Assembly: GCF_016907975.1 (NCBI RefSeq)
Contig: NZ_JAFBCY010000001.1
Location: 310,001-374,000, forward strand
Reading direction: 5' to 3'
Source: Methylopila capsulata
Lineage (GTDB): Bacteria > Pseudomonadota > Alphaproteobacteria > Rhizobiales > Methylopilaceae
Length of the DNA: 64,000 nt
The notes beneath the pieces are model-generated. The model had not been told where the DNA came from and did no database searches. It saw only the letters and a program-made list of their open reading frames with translations. This document shows positions 1-8,483 of this stretch, piece by piece. The translations under genes were made by a program, and so were the position numbers. Numbering within the stretch: position 1 is the first letter of the stretch; each line of letters opens with the position of its first letter.

Positions 1-179
1 CGGCCGACGATGCCGTTCAGTTCCGGGCCGGCCTTGTCGGCGGCGCCTTCGCCGACCGCGTGACAGGAGCCGCACCGCTTGAACACGGCTTCGCCCTTGG
101 TCGCGTCCTGCGCGAAGGCGCCGGTGGCGAGCGTGGAAAGAGCGATGGCCGCGGCGGCGAGAGTCACATGGCGGATCAT
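1..179 (-). CDS. Class I c-type cytochrome, N-terminal part (cut by window edge)
   Basis: Only the first 59 complete codons are inside the window. The reverse strand opens with ATG at 179 and encodes a Sec signal peptide (residues 1-23, ending AFA-Q). A single haem-binding CGSCH motif follows at residues 36-40. The sequence around it (KGEAVFKRCGSCH, then GPELNGIVGR) is typical of the cytochrome c2/c550 class. The mature protein would be a soluble periplasmic electron carrier. It is divergent from the methylofuran gene set, 243 bases away. A short GC-rich inverted repeat (211-228) lies in its upstream region. Which oxidase or dehydrogenase it serves cannot be told from this fragment. Confidence 0.85.
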   Translation of the reverse strand, partial: MIRHVTLAAAAIALSTLATGAFAQDATKGEAVFKRCGSCHAVGEGAADKAGPELNGIVG

Positions 180-422
180 AGGTGGGCGTCCTCCGGATTG
201 TTTGTCGTGACGGCGGCGAGCGCCGCCGATTGGAATTAGAAGCGTTACATGTGGCAGGGCAACCGCCGTTGGAAGGCCGAAATGTCGCAGTCTTTGGTAT
301 GGGTTCGGGGTCCAGGATCCGCTCCGCTCAGGTCCTCCTCCGGTCCGCTCCTTGGAATGCGCCGCGTGCGGGGGTAGGAGAGCGTCGAGCCATCCCGCGC
401 TTGCCGAGGAGCCGAGACTTTC

Positions 423-1019
423 ATGCACGAGCGCGCCTCAGCGCCCTCCCCGATCGTGAAGCTCGGCGGCAGCCTGCTGGGCGCCCCTACGCTGCGCGCG
501 GCCCTCGACGCCTGCGCCGCGGCGCGCGCGCTCGTCGTCCCCGGCGGCGGGCCGTTCGCGGACGCGGTGCGCCGCGCCCAGTCCGGGTTCGGCTTCGACG
601 ACCGCGCCGCCCACGGGATGGCGATCCTCGCCATGGAGCAGACCGCGTTCGCCCTCGCGAGCCTTTGCCCGGCCCTCCCCCTAAGCTCCGAGCCCGACGA
701 CGTGGCGGGCGCCGTGCGGGACGGCCATGGCGGCCTGTGGGCGCCGTCGCGGCTCGCGCTCGCCGCCGACGTGCCGGCGAGCTGGGACGTGACCTCCGAC
801 AGCCTGGCGCTGTGGCTCGCGCTGAGGCTCGGCGCCGAACGCCTGGTGCTGGTGAAGTCGGCGCCGGCTCCGGCGGAGGCCGGCCCCCGCGGCTGGGCCG
901 AGGCCGGTCTCGTCGACCCTTACTTTCCGACGCTCGCCGCACGTTTTTCCGGCGAGATCGTCTGCGTCGAGGCGGCCGGCCTCGCCGCGGCGCTTCGTCC
1001 CGCACGGGCCGCCGCATGA
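423..1019 (+). CDS. mfnE: Amino-acid-kinase family protein, MfnE-like (methylofuran biosynthesis)
   Basis: 198 residues. An amino acid kinase fold is indicated by KLGGSLL at residues 13-19 and PGGGPFAD at 40-47, the phosphate-binding glycine loops of this family. A TSDSL segment follows further on. In archaea the related MfnE phosphorylates [5-(aminomethyl)furan-3-yl]methyl phosphate to the diphosphate during methanofuran synthesis. Methylotrophs carry homologues for their methylofuran. The assignment here rests on the fold plus the neighbouring mfnB three genes downstream. The stop overlaps the start of the next gene (ATGA, 1016-1019). A uridylate-kinase-like role is the alternative on fold alone. 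Confidence 0.8.
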   Translation: MHERASAPSPIVKLGGSLLGAPTLRAALDACAAARALVVPGGGPFADAVRRAQSGFGFDDRAAHGMAILAMEQTAFALASLCPALPLSSEPDDVAGAVRDGHGGLWAPSRLALAADVPASWDVTSDSLALWLALRLGAERLVLVKSAPAPAEAGPRGWAEAGLVDPYFPTLAARFSGEIVCVEAAGLAAALRPARAAA

Positions 1020-2482
1020 GCGGGGAGAAGGTCGCTCTCGTCACCGGCTCGCTGGCGGAAGCCCGGCTCGTCAAGCTCGCGGAGCAACTCGCGAGCGAGG
1101 CGCTTCAGCCGCAGGTGGTCAACGTCGGCGTCAAGGTCGCGGCGCTGATGACCGCCGAGATCATCGAGCGCCGCCTCAAGCTGCCGGAGAACGTCGACCG
1201 CGCCGTGATGCCCGGCCGTTTCCGCGGCGATCTCGAGCGCCTCTCCCGTCACTTCGGCGTGCCCTTCGTGCGCGGCCCGGAAGAGCTCGCGGACCTGCCG
1301 GCCTTCTTCGGCCGCGGCGGCGTGGAGCCGGACCTGTCGCGCCACGACTGCGCGATCTTCGCCGAGATTGTCGACGCCACCACGCTCGACGTCGACGGCA
1401 TCGTGGAGCGGGCGCGCGCGCTGCGGGCCGAGGGGGCGGACGTCGTCGACCTCGGCTGCATGCCGGACACCGAGTTCCCGCATCTCGAAGCCACCATCGC
1501 CGCTCTGATCGCGGACGGCTGCAAGGTCAGCGTCGATTCGGCGAACCCGGACGAGCTCGCCCGCGCCAATCGGGCCGGCGCGCACCACCTGCTCAGCCTC
1601 AGCGAGCACACACTCGCGATCGCCGACGAGGGCGCCGCCGTGCCGGTGCTGGTGCCGGCGAACCCCGGCGACCTCGACTCGCTGCTGCGCGCCATGGACG
1701 CGATGGACGCGAAGGGCCTGCCCTATCTCGCCGACCCGATCCTCGATCCGATCCACTTCGGCTTCACCGCCTCGGTCGTGCGCTACGCCGAGCTGCGGCG
1801 GCTGCGGCCGGAGGCGCCGATCCTGATGGGCATCGGCAACGTCACCGAGCTGACCGACGCCGACACCACGGGGATCAACGCCATCCTCATGGGCATGATC
1901 TCGGAGCTCCGGATCCAGGCGGTGCTGGCGGTCCAGGTCAGCCCCCACTGCCGGACGGCGGTGCGCGAATTCGACCGCGCCCGGCGCGAGTACTTCGCGG
2001 CGCGCGAGGCCGGCTCCCTGCCGCAGGGGTTCGGCTCCGGGCTGATGGCGCTGCGCGACCGGAAGCCCGTCGCCTCGACCGCGGCCGAGATCGCCGATCT
2101 CGCCAAGGAGATCCGTGACCGGAACTACCGCATCGAGGTCAGCGAGGAGGGCGTCCACGTGTTCAACCGCGACGGCCACCGCATCGCGGTCGATCCGTTC
2201 GACCACTTTCCGCACCTGGAGGTCGAAGGCGACGCCGGCCATGCGTTCTATCTCGGCGTCGAGACCGCCCGCGCCGAGATCGCCTTCCGCCTGGGCAAGC
2301 GTTACGCCCAGGACGAGGCGCTGAAGTTCGGCGTCGCGGGCGAGACGGCGCAGAGCCTTGAAGAGGCCCACAAGCTGAGCTTCAAGAACGCTGGCGCGAC
2401 CTTCGCCGAAAAGCGCGCGGAGCGGGCCAAGCGCGCGCCCGACGCCGCCGCGACTCCGGATGAACCCGAGGACCAGACCTGA
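1016..2482 (+). CDS. Dihydropteroate-synthase-like protein (DUF6513 plus DHPS-like barrel)
   Basis: 488 residues, ATG at 1016 overlapping the stop of the kinase gene. The first ~115 residues (VALVTGSLAEARLV onward) resemble DUF6513. The next ~210 form a DHPS-like TIM barrel, with VDLGCMPDTEFPH and KVSVDSANPDEL as strand-loop motifs. A C-terminal ~150-residue extension is rich in charged residues. Homologues sit among methanopterin/methylofuran genes in other methylotrophs, and archaea have DHPS-like proteins too. Ordinary DHPS joins pterin to p-aminobenzoate, but H4MPT synthesis uses RFAP instead, so the real reaction is not established. The linkage to mfnE and mfnB makes a cofactor role likely. 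Confidence 0.8.
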   Translation: MSGEKVALVTGSLAEARLVKLAEQLASEALQPQVVNVGVKVAALMTAEIIERRLKLPENVDRAVMPGRFRGDLERLSRHFGVPFVRGPEELADLPAFFGRGGVEPDLSRHDCAIFAEIVDATTLDVDGIVERARALRAEGADVVDLGCMPDTEFPHLEATIAALIADGCKVSVDSANPDELARANRAGAHHLLSLSEHTLAIADEGAAVPVLVPANPGDLDSLLRAMDAMDAKGLPYLADPILDPIHFGFTASVVRYAELRRLRPEAPILMGIGNVTELTDADTTGINAILMGMISELRIQAVLAVQVSPHCRTAVREFDRARREYFAAREAGSLPQGFGSGLMALRDRKPVASTAAEIADLAKEIRDRNYRIEVSEEGVHVFNRDGHRIAVDPFDHFPHLEVEGDAGHAFYLGVETARAEIAFRLGKRYAQDEALKFGVAGETAQSLEEAHKLSFKNAGATFAEKRAERAKRAPDAAATPDEPEDQT

Positions 2483-3053
2483 CGTGATCCGCGAGACCAT
2501 CGTCACGACGCTCTCGCCCGAGGGCGTCCCCCATGTGGCCCCTATGGGGGCGACCCCGATCGACGGCGGCTGGCTGCTGCAGCCGTTCCGGCCTTCGCGC
2601 ACGCTTGAGAACTTTTTCTCAACCCGTTGCGGCGTCGTGAACTTCACCGACGATGCGCGGGTCTTCGCAGGCTGCGTCACCAAGCGCCGGCCGGAGTGGC
2701 CGACCGCGCCGGCCGAGGCGGTGGCGTCCGTCCGGCTCATGGCGGCGCTGGCCTGCGACGAGGTCGAGGTGATGACGGTCGACGACGAGCGCGGCCAGCG
2801 GCCGAAGCTGACCTGCCGCACCGTGCGCCAGGTCGCGCTGCGCCCCTTCCCTGGGCTCAACCGGGCGATCGCCGCCGTGCTCGAAGGCGCCGTGCTGGTG
2901 AGCCGCCTGCACATGCTGCCGGCGGAGAAGATCGACGCCGAGATCGCCTATCTCCAGATCGCGATCGACAAGACCGCGGGCGAGGCGGAGCGCGAGGCCT
3001 GGGGCTGGCTGCTTGACGCCGTGAACGCGCACCGCGCGAAGGCGACGTCGTGA
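2460..3053 (+). CDS. DUF447 family protein (flavin-binding split-barrel type)
   Basis: 197 residues. The N-terminus (ETIVTTLSPEGVPHVAPMG) and overall length match the DUF447 family, which is found in methanogens and in H4MPT-using bacteria and is related to FMN-binding split-barrel proteins. The start lies 23 bases inside the upstream gene and the stop overlaps the mfnB start, so it is translated as part of a tightly coupled operon. No catalytic residues are known to me. The gene content around it points to a step in, or protection of, methylofuran/H4MPT synthesis, but that is inference. Confidence 0.8.
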   Translation: MNPRTRPDVIRETIVTTLSPEGVPHVAPMGATPIDGGWLLQPFRPSRTLENFFSTRCGVVNFTDDARVFAGCVTKRRPEWPTAPAEAVASVRLMAALACDEVEVMTVDDERGQRPKLTCRTVRQVALRPFPGLNRAIAAVLEGAVLVSRLHMLPAEKIDAEIAYLQIAIDKTAGEAEREAWGWLLDAVNAHRAKATS

Positions 3054-3745
3054 CCGGCTTTCTGGCGAGCGTCGCCACCCCGGAAGAGATGGAGGCCGTC
3101 CGCATCGGCGGCGCCGACATCGTCGATCTGAAGGACCCGTCCAGGGGCGCGCTGGGCGCCTGGGACACGGCGGCGCTCGAGGCCGCCGTCGCGCGCTGGC
3201 GCGGCTGGGGGCCGGAGGCGCCTGAGCTCAGCGCCACGATCGGCGACCAGCCCATGCGGCCGGAGATCGTGCTCGCGGCGGCGGAGCGCGTCGCCGCCAC
3301 GGGCGTGCCGCTGGTGAAGCTCGGCGTTCTGGCCGATGGCGCCGCCGCCTGCCTCGACGCGCTCCGCCCCCTGGCGCGGCGGACCCGGCTAATCGCCGTG
3401 TTCTTCGCGGACCGCGGCGTGGACCTCGCCCTGGTCGAGGCGGCGGCCGACGCAGGCTTCGCCGGCGTGATGGTGGACACCGCCGACAAGGCGGCCGGCG
3501 GCCTGCGCCGCCATATGGACGACGCGGCGCTCGCCGGCTTCGTGGCGGCCGCCCGCGGGCGGAATCTGCTGACGGGGCTTGCGGGCTCTCTCGCGCTGGC
3601 GGACGTCGCCCCGCTCGCGCGGCTTGCGCCCGACTACCTCGGCTTCCGCGGCGCGTTGTGCGACGGCGGCCGGACCGGCCGGCTCGACGCCGACGCGGTC
3701 GCCGGAGTCCGCGAGGCGCTCAAAGGCCGCCGCGCCGCGGCCTGA
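3050..3745 (+). CDS. mfnB: (5-formylfuran-3-yl)methyl phosphate synthase, MfnB family
   Basis: 231 residues, GTG start at 3050 inside a GTGA overlap with the preceding stop. MfnB condenses two glyceraldehyde-3-phosphate molecules to the furan precursor of methanofuran. The N-terminal GGADIVDLKDPSRGALG (residues 20-36) is the family signature. Lys28 in it corresponds to the lysine expected to form the Schiff base in archaeal MfnB. A second lysine lies in the DTADKAAGGL segment. It ends the four-gene operon with mfnE. The gene is convergent with fhcC, with an array of hairpins between them. Confidence 0.88.
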   Translation: MTGFLASVATPEEMEAVRIGGADIVDLKDPSRGALGAWDTAALEAAVARWRGWGPEAPELSATIGDQPMRPEIVLAAAERVAATGVPLVKLGVLADGAAACLDALRPLARRTRLIAVFFADRGVDLALVEAAADAGFAGVMVDTADKAAGGLRRHMDDAALAGFVAAARGRNLLTGLAGSLALADVAPLARLAPDYLGFRGALCDGGRTGRLDADAVAGVREALKGRRAAA

Positions 3746-3772
3746 ACCGCGTCTTCCGCCAGAGCGGTCTCT

Positions 3773-3891
3773 ACGGCGTGGCGATGAACCACGCCGTTGT
3801 TCCGGGCGGAGTCCCGGAACCTAAAGCCGTTCCGGTTCGGATCGTTCGAAAACGGCGGGGTCATTCATGGGCCCCGGGACGAGCCCGGGGC
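3773..3891. terminator. Three tandem hairpins between convergent mfnB and fhcC
   Basis: Three perfect inverted repeats follow one another in the 171-base gap. ACGGCGTGG (3773-3781) pairs with 3789-3797 around a 7-base loop. GTTCCGGG (3799-3806) pairs with 3813-3820 around a 6-base loop. CCCCGGG (3872-3878) pairs with 3884-3890 around ACGAG, extendable by one G-C pair. None is followed by a long T run, so they are not textbook intrinsic terminators. Their position between two convergent operons suggests a role in transcript ends, or repetitive palindromic elements. Confidence 0.5.
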
Positions 3892-3916
3892 GACGGCGGC
3901 GCGCGAGGCGGCGGCG

Positions 3917-4702
3917 TCAGCCGACGATCAGAGCCTCGCCCTTGCCGGCGACGTTGAGGTCGCCTGCGAACCGGCGGGCGCGCGTGACGCCTTTTCCGAG
4001 GAACGAGGCCAGCTCCGGAGAGCGGCGGACCAGGACCCGCAGCATGACGAGATCGTGCTCGCCGGCGTCGCCGAAGCCGGAGGCGAGTCCCTCGGCCGAG
4101 CGGAGCAGCAGGGTGCCGCGCTTCATGCCGCGGCCCGTCGGTCCCGTCAGCGCGCCGCCGATGGCGAAGGTGCCGGCGATCAGGTCGGTCGCTGCGCCTT
4201 CGGCCACGGCGCCCTTCACGACGATCACGCCGCCGCGCAGGCGCTCGCCGGCCCGGGGGCCGGCGGAGCCTCCGACCACGACCGAGCCCGCGCTCATCCC
4301 GCGCCGGGAGCCGTCGCCGGCGGCGCCGAGCCGCTCGCCGACGTCGCCGGAGATCGCGACCCTGGCGCCCGCGAGTTCGCCCGCCGCATAGGCGCCGGCG
4401 GAGCCGTTGACGATCACCGATCCGCCGGTCGCGCCCTTGGCGAGATCCGCGCCGACGTCGCCGTTAACCACGAGTTCACCCGAGGTTAACCCGGCGGCGA
4501 CCCGATCGAGCAACGGCGAGCCGCCCGCGATCGTCAGCCGCTCGCCGACCGAGCCGGAGACCGAGAACAACTCGCCCAGCGCCACGCGCCGAAATCCGAA
4601 GCCGATCGACAGGCGCTCGAGATCGGCCGCGCCGGGAAGGACGCCGGTGAGATCCACACGGGCGTCGAACGCGCCGCGGGGGGTGAGGACGAAGCCGGTC
4701 AC
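3917..4702 (-). CDS. fhcC: Formyltransferase/hydrolase complex subunit C (FwdC-like)
   Basis: 261 residues with a GTG start at 4702, overlapping the fhcD stop as GTGA. The middle of the protein is a run of glycine-rich repeats (GELVVNGDVGADLAKG, GGSVIVNGSAGAYAAG, GARVAISGDVGERLG, SAGSVVVGGSAGPRAG). These form the beta-helix of FwdC and of the glutamate synthase C-terminal domain. In the Fhc complex it is a structural partner of the other three subunits, converting formyl-H4MPT to formate and free H4MPT. It is the last gene of the PCD-fhcB-fhcA-fhcD-fhcC operon. Confidence 0.93.
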   Translation of the reverse strand: MTGFVLTPRGAFDARVDLTGVLPGAADLERLSIGFGFRRVALGELFSVSGSVGERLTIAGGSPLLDRVAAGLTSGELVVNGDVGADLAKGATGGSVIVNGSAGAYAAGELAGARVAISGDVGERLGAAGDGSRRGMSAGSVVVGGSAGPRAGERLRGGVIVVKGAVAEGAATDLIAGTFAIGGALTGPTGRGMKRGTLLLRSAEGLASGFGDAGEHDLVMLRVLVRRSPELASFLGKGVTRARRFAGDLNVAGKGEALIVG

Positions 4703-5595
4703 GCCATGATCTCCCGCAGCTTGAAGTGGTAGGGGCCAAGATTTCCGCCGTAGTTGCCGGCGTCGATCGCGACCACGCCCTTGTCGCGCCCGAGCGCCAC
4801 CAGCGCCTCGATGCCGGCCTTGGTGCAGGCCGAGACCGCGTCGAAGCTGACGCCGTCGATCACGATCTCCTGCACGGAGGCGACCTCCGGGGGCAGCTTG
4901 GTCTCGGTCTGGGCGCGCAGCGTCGGGCAGTAGGCGTTGTTCGAGGACGCGAACATGCCCTTGTATTTGGAGCCGACCTTGGAGCCCGAGCGGACGATGC
5001 CGCCGGGGAACGGCAGGATGCAGCCCTCGACCTTCTGCATCGCCTCGACCGCGACCTCCGCCGCAGCCAAGGCCTCGCCGCGCGAGGTTCCGAGAATCAG
5101 GATGTTGCCGCCGCCGACGCCCGAGACCGTGCCGCTCTCGTGGTCGCAGACGAACTCGCCCTCCATGACAGGCACGCGCCAGATGCGGCGGCCGTCGACG
5201 TTCTTGGCGATCTGCCAGCCGTCGCCGAAGTAGCGCAGCGCCTTGCCGATGGAGACGACGTCGCCGCCCTCCATACCGGCGTAGCAGGCGGAGGTCGGCG
5301 AGGTCAGCACGCACTGGCCGATGCGCAGCGGCACCACGGCCTTCAGGCCCTTGATGTCCATGGCGAAGATCAGCACGGCCACGCCCGGACGTCCGTCCGG
5401 CGTGTCCTCGGGCGACAGCTCGCGCTCGACGCCGGCCTCGCAGCCACAGCCGATGACCGAGGTCGCGAAGCCCGTCATGGTCTTCGCGGCGATCATCGCC
5501 CACTTGGCCGTGTCGGCGGTGATGATCAGGCGCGTGCCGACCATCGGAAACGCCTCCGCGAACGAATCGCGGATCTCGACGCCGTTCAGGATCAT
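4699..5595 (-). CDS. fhcD: Formylmethanofuran:H4MPT formyltransferase subunit (Ftr-like)
   Basis: 298 residues, the normal length for Ftr. Family features are visible along its length: NGVEIRDSFAEAFPM at the N-terminus, ATSVIGCGCEAGVE, PTSACYAG, FPGGIVRSGSKVGSKY and NYGGNLGPYHFKL at the end. It moves the formyl group from H4MPT to methylofuran within the cytoplasmic Fhc complex. The start overlaps the fhcA stop by four bases (ATGA, 5592-5595), and its own stop overlaps the fhcC start. This four-base coupling is consistent with fixed subunit stoichiometry. Confidence 0.95.
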   Translation of the reverse strand: MILNGVEIRDSFAEAFPMVGTRLIITADTAKWAMIAAKTMTGFATSVIGCGCEAGVERELSPEDTPDGRPGVAVLIFAMDIKGLKAVVPLRIGQCVLTSPTSACYAGMEGGDVVSIGKALRYFGDGWQIAKNVDGRRIWRVPVMEGEFVCDHESGTVSGVGGGNILILGTSRGEALAAAEVAVEAMQKVEGCILPFPGGIVRSGSKVGSKYKGMFASSNNAYCPTLRAQTETKLPPEVASVQEIVIDGVSFDAVSACTKAGIEALVALGRDKGVVAIDAGNYGGNLGPYHFKLREIMA

Positions 5596-7250
5596 GCCGA
5601 CCTCGTCGTCGCGTGGGTGACCGCGCCCTGCCCGTCGCGGATCTCGTCGTCCGCGATCTTGAACGTCTTCGCCTTGAAGCCCATCGCCTCGTCGAACCAG
5701 CGGTCGAGCTTGGTCTCGATCCCTGTGTCGTAGTTCGGCGCGACCTGGTGGGTCTGGCCGTAGGCGACGCTGACGATCTCGCCGTCCTTCACGATGACCT
5801 GGCCGTTCTTCAGCACGTAGTCGGCCTTGGTGAACATGGCCTCGCGGTCCGGGTCGTCGCGGTAGATCACAACGTCGCCGACCGCGCCCGCGCCGAGATG
5901 GCCGCGGTCCTTGAAGCCGAGGATCTTGGCGGGCGCCGCGCGGGTGACGATCGCGATCTCCTCCAGCGTGTACTCGCGCTTCAGCTCGCCGACGATCGAG
6001 TGCTTACGCACCGCCTTCGGCAGCCGGGCGAAGTGCTCGTCGCGGAAGTCCTTGTCCATCAGCAGGCGGATGAGGTGCGGATAGGTGGTGAACGGCGCGC
6101 CATTGGGATGGTCGGTCGTCAGGAAGATCCGCCAGGGGTCCTCGACCAGCAGGAACAGCTCCAGCCCGATCGCCCACTGCAGGGCGTTCACGAAGGACTT
6201 CTCCTTGTAGACGAAGGGGACGATGCCACAGGCGGCGTCCATCTCCATGTCCATGCCGATCCACCGCTTCGGCGAAGCGATGCCGCGGTTGCGATGCTGG
6301 GACATCAGGTCCGCGGAGGCCGTCACCGTCTGGCCGAACATGACCTGCCCGACGTCGATCGAAATGTTCGGGTTGGCGTTCACCGCCTCGGCGATCTTGG
6401 CCGCGCCGGAGGAGAACTTCTTGTCGCCCTCGGTTCCGTAGGAGTGGAACTGCACATGCGTCATGTGCAGCGGCAGACCCTCGGTCGCGGCGATGGTCGC
6501 GAGCGTGGTGTCCTCGTTGCCGGGGACGCCGAGGTTGCAGCCGTGGAGATGGATCGGATGGGCGAGGCCCAGCTCCGTCACCGCCTTGATCAGCGTCGTC
6601 AGGATCGTCCGCGGCGTGATCTCGTAATGCGGGTTCGCCTCGTCGAGATCGAGCTTCCGCTGGTTGAACTTGAAGGCGTTGATGCCGCCCGGATTGACGA
6701 TCTTGACCGCCATCGCCTTGGTGGCCGCGAGCTGCCAGGCGACGTAGTCGTTGACGGCCTGCTGGCCGGCCCCGCTCGAGATCAGGTCGAGCAGGAAGTC
6801 GTCGTTGCCGAGCACCACGTAGCCGCCGGTGTCGAGGAAGGGAATGTCCTTCATCTCGGCGTGCATGTGGCGGGCGTTCGCGGCCACCATCGCGGGCTCG
6901 AACACCGCGGTGTAGCCCATCTCGGCGTAGCGGCAGCCGGTGGCGTGCGCCGTCATGGTGGAGAGGCCGCCGCCGCAGCCGCAGAAGTCGCCCGCGGGCT
7001 CGCGGTTGGCGCGCTGCTCCTCGACCATGAGCAGGCGGGTGATGTTCGACTTGCCGCCGGCGATGTGGCTGTGGATGTCGATCGCGCCGGCCATGACGAC
7101 GCCGCCGCGGGCGTCGATCGTCTCCGTCGGGCCGGAGAAGCCCTTGGCGTCGACGATGCGGCCGCCGTCGATGACGACGTCGCGGACGACGCCGGACTCC
7201 CCGTTCGCCGGGTCCAGCACCCGGCCGTTGATGATCCGCACGGCGCTCAT
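5592..7250 (-). CDS. fhcA: Formyltransferase/hydrolase complex subunit A (formylmethylofuran hydrolase)
   Basis: 552 residues, homologous to FwdA of methanogens and to the amidohydrolase superfamily. The metal-binding HSH motif is at residues 60-62. Later histidines occur in PIHLHGCNLG and MTHVQFHSYG, and the metal-ligand aspartate region is LTTDHPNGAPF. It hydrolyses formylmethylofuran to formate plus methylofuran. The start overlaps the fhcB stop as ATGA (7247-7250). No frameshift or missing segment is seen. Confidence 0.95.
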   Translation of the reverse strand: MSAVRIINGRVLDPANGESGVVRDVVIDGGRIVDAKGFSGPTETIDARGGVVMAGAIDIHSHIAGGKSNITRLLMVEEQRANREPAGDFCGCGGGLSTMTAHATGCRYAEMGYTAVFEPAMVAANARHMHAEMKDIPFLDTGGYVVLGNDDFLLDLISSGAGQQAVNDYVAWQLAATKAMAVKIVNPGGINAFKFNQRKLDLDEANPHYEITPRTILTTLIKAVTELGLAHPIHLHGCNLGVPGNEDTTLATIAATEGLPLHMTHVQFHSYGTEGDKKFSSGAAKIAEAVNANPNISIDVGQVMFGQTVTASADLMSQHRNRGIASPKRWIGMDMEMDAACGIVPFVYKEKSFVNALQWAIGLELFLLVEDPWRIFLTTDHPNGAPFTTYPHLIRLLMDKDFRDEHFARLPKAVRKHSIVGELKREYTLEEIAIVTRAAPAKILGFKDRGHLGAGAVGDVVIYRDDPDREAMFTKADYVLKNGQVIVKDGEIVSVAYGQTHQVAPNYDTGIETKLDRWFDEAMGFKAKTFKIADDEIRDGQGAVTHATTRSA

Positions 7251-8476
7251 GCGCGCGCCTCCGAAATGAGCGTCACGACGTCGGCGACGCTTTTCAGCCC
7301 CGCGTCGCGATGGCGGCGCAGCGGCAGGCCGACCACCGAGTCGGCGCGGAACGCCAGGCCCTGGTGGTCGAGGCCGGGCTGGCCGACGGGGATGAACACG
7401 TCCGGCTCCGTGTCGAACACGGTGTCGGGATGCGACAGCGCGATGACAGCGGCCGCAGACGCCGGCGGAAGCTCGGGCCGGAAGGCCGAGGTCCAGACCA
7501 CGAGATCGGCCTCCTTCACCGCGTTCGCGGTGGCGTAGGCGGTCTGGTCATGGTCCGAGACGCCATCGCGGAAGCCGACGCGCAGCGGGAAGCCGATGTT
7601 CCAGAGCGTGGCGTGATAGGCGCCGGTGAGGTTGTCCCTGCCCGACAGCGGCAGGCAGGCGGCGCGGGTCGTGACGTTGAGCGTGTCGACGACCGACACC
7701 GCGCGTTCGATCACGAGGTCGCCGTCGTTGTCGAGCGAGGCCGCGCTCCAGGCCAGCACGCCGTAGCGGGCGGCCTTGAGCGACTCCGCGAGCGCCTTGA
7801 TCTCGGGCGAAGCGGCGGGAAGAACCGAGCCCGCGACGAGCGCCGAGAGCTGCGACAGCGCGTCGACCAGTCCGCCCTCGGGCGTCGCGATGATCTCGAC
7901 GGTCAGGCCATCAAGCTGGCTCTTGGCGTCCTCGGTAGGGGCGCCGCCGAGGAAGACCACACGGCGCGGACCCTCGACAAAGCGGCCCGTCGCCGGCAGC
8001 ACGCGCTCGTAGACGCGGTGATAAGCCTTCGAAGGATCGGGGCCGACGACCACGAACAGGTCGCAGCGGTTGCGCACCTCGGCGAAGGTGGTCGCGACCC
8101 AGCCCTTGCGCTGGGAGCTCGCGAGGTTCCGGAACATGCCCTCGGAGGCGTAGTGGTCGACGCTGCCGCCGGTCTTGGCGGCGAGCTTCAGCACCGCGCG
8201 CACGCCATCGACATCGATCCCGAGACCCGCGTAGGCGATCGTCCTGGAGGCGTCGAGGCGCTTCGCCGCCTCGGCGACGGCCTCCTCGAAAGAGACATCC
8301 TTGCCCGCGATCCGCGCCGAAGGCGCCGGAGCGCCGGAGCGCGCAAACAGCTGCGCCGCGCGGCCGCAGGTTCCCTTCGCCGCCGTGACGGCGGCGCCGT
8401 CGACGGTGAGCGTGACGTCGTCGCAGCCGATCCCGCAGAACGGGCAGACGACGTCGTGGCTCGTAGTTTCCGCCAT
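7247..8476 (-). CDS. fhcB: Formyltransferase/hydrolase complex subunit B (FwdB-like)
   Basis: 409 residues from ATG 8476, preceded by GAGGG. An alternative ATG at 8491 adds five residues. It belongs to the FwdB/molybdopterin-oxidoreductase family but is much shorter than full-length oxidoreductases. Near the N-terminus there is a CPFCGIGC motif (Cys11, 14, 18) and a further Cys37, the spacing of an iron-sulfur site. Bacterial FhcB is regarded as a structural subunit without redox activity, so retention of these cysteines is notable. It is the second gene of the operon, seven bases after the PCD-like gene. Confidence 0.93.
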   Translation of the reverse strand: MAETTSHDVVCPFCGIGCDDVTLTVDGAAVTAAKGTCGRAAQLFARSGAPAPSARIAGKDVSFEEAVAEAAKRLDASRTIAYAGLGIDVDGVRAVLKLAAKTGGSVDHYASEGMFRNLASSQRKGWVATTFAEVRNRCDLFVVVGPDPSKAYHRVYERVLPATGRFVEGPRRVVFLGGAPTEDAKSQLDGLTVEIIATPEGGLVDALSQLSALVAGSVLPAASPEIKALAESLKAARYGVLAWSAASLDNDGDLVIERAVSVVDTLNVTTRAACLPLSGRDNLTGAYHATLWNIGFPLRVGFRDGVSDHDQTAYATANAVKEADLVVWTSAFRPELPPASAAAVIALSHPDTVFDTEPDVFIPVGQPGLDHQGLAFRADSVVGLPLRRHRDAGLKSVADVVTLISEARA

Positions 8477-8483
8477 GTGGCCC

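Noticed and set aside
182..1015. N-terminal extension of the DHPS-like gene back to 182
   Set aside because: It runs through the kinase gene in another frame with Arg-rich sequence. The ATG at 1016 with ATGA coupling is the natural start.
920..2914. A 664-residue minus-strand frame opposite the DHPS-like and DUF447 genes
   Set aside because: It mirrors two well-supported plus-strand genes and has no recognisable domain; the overlap structure of the plus-strand operon argues against it.
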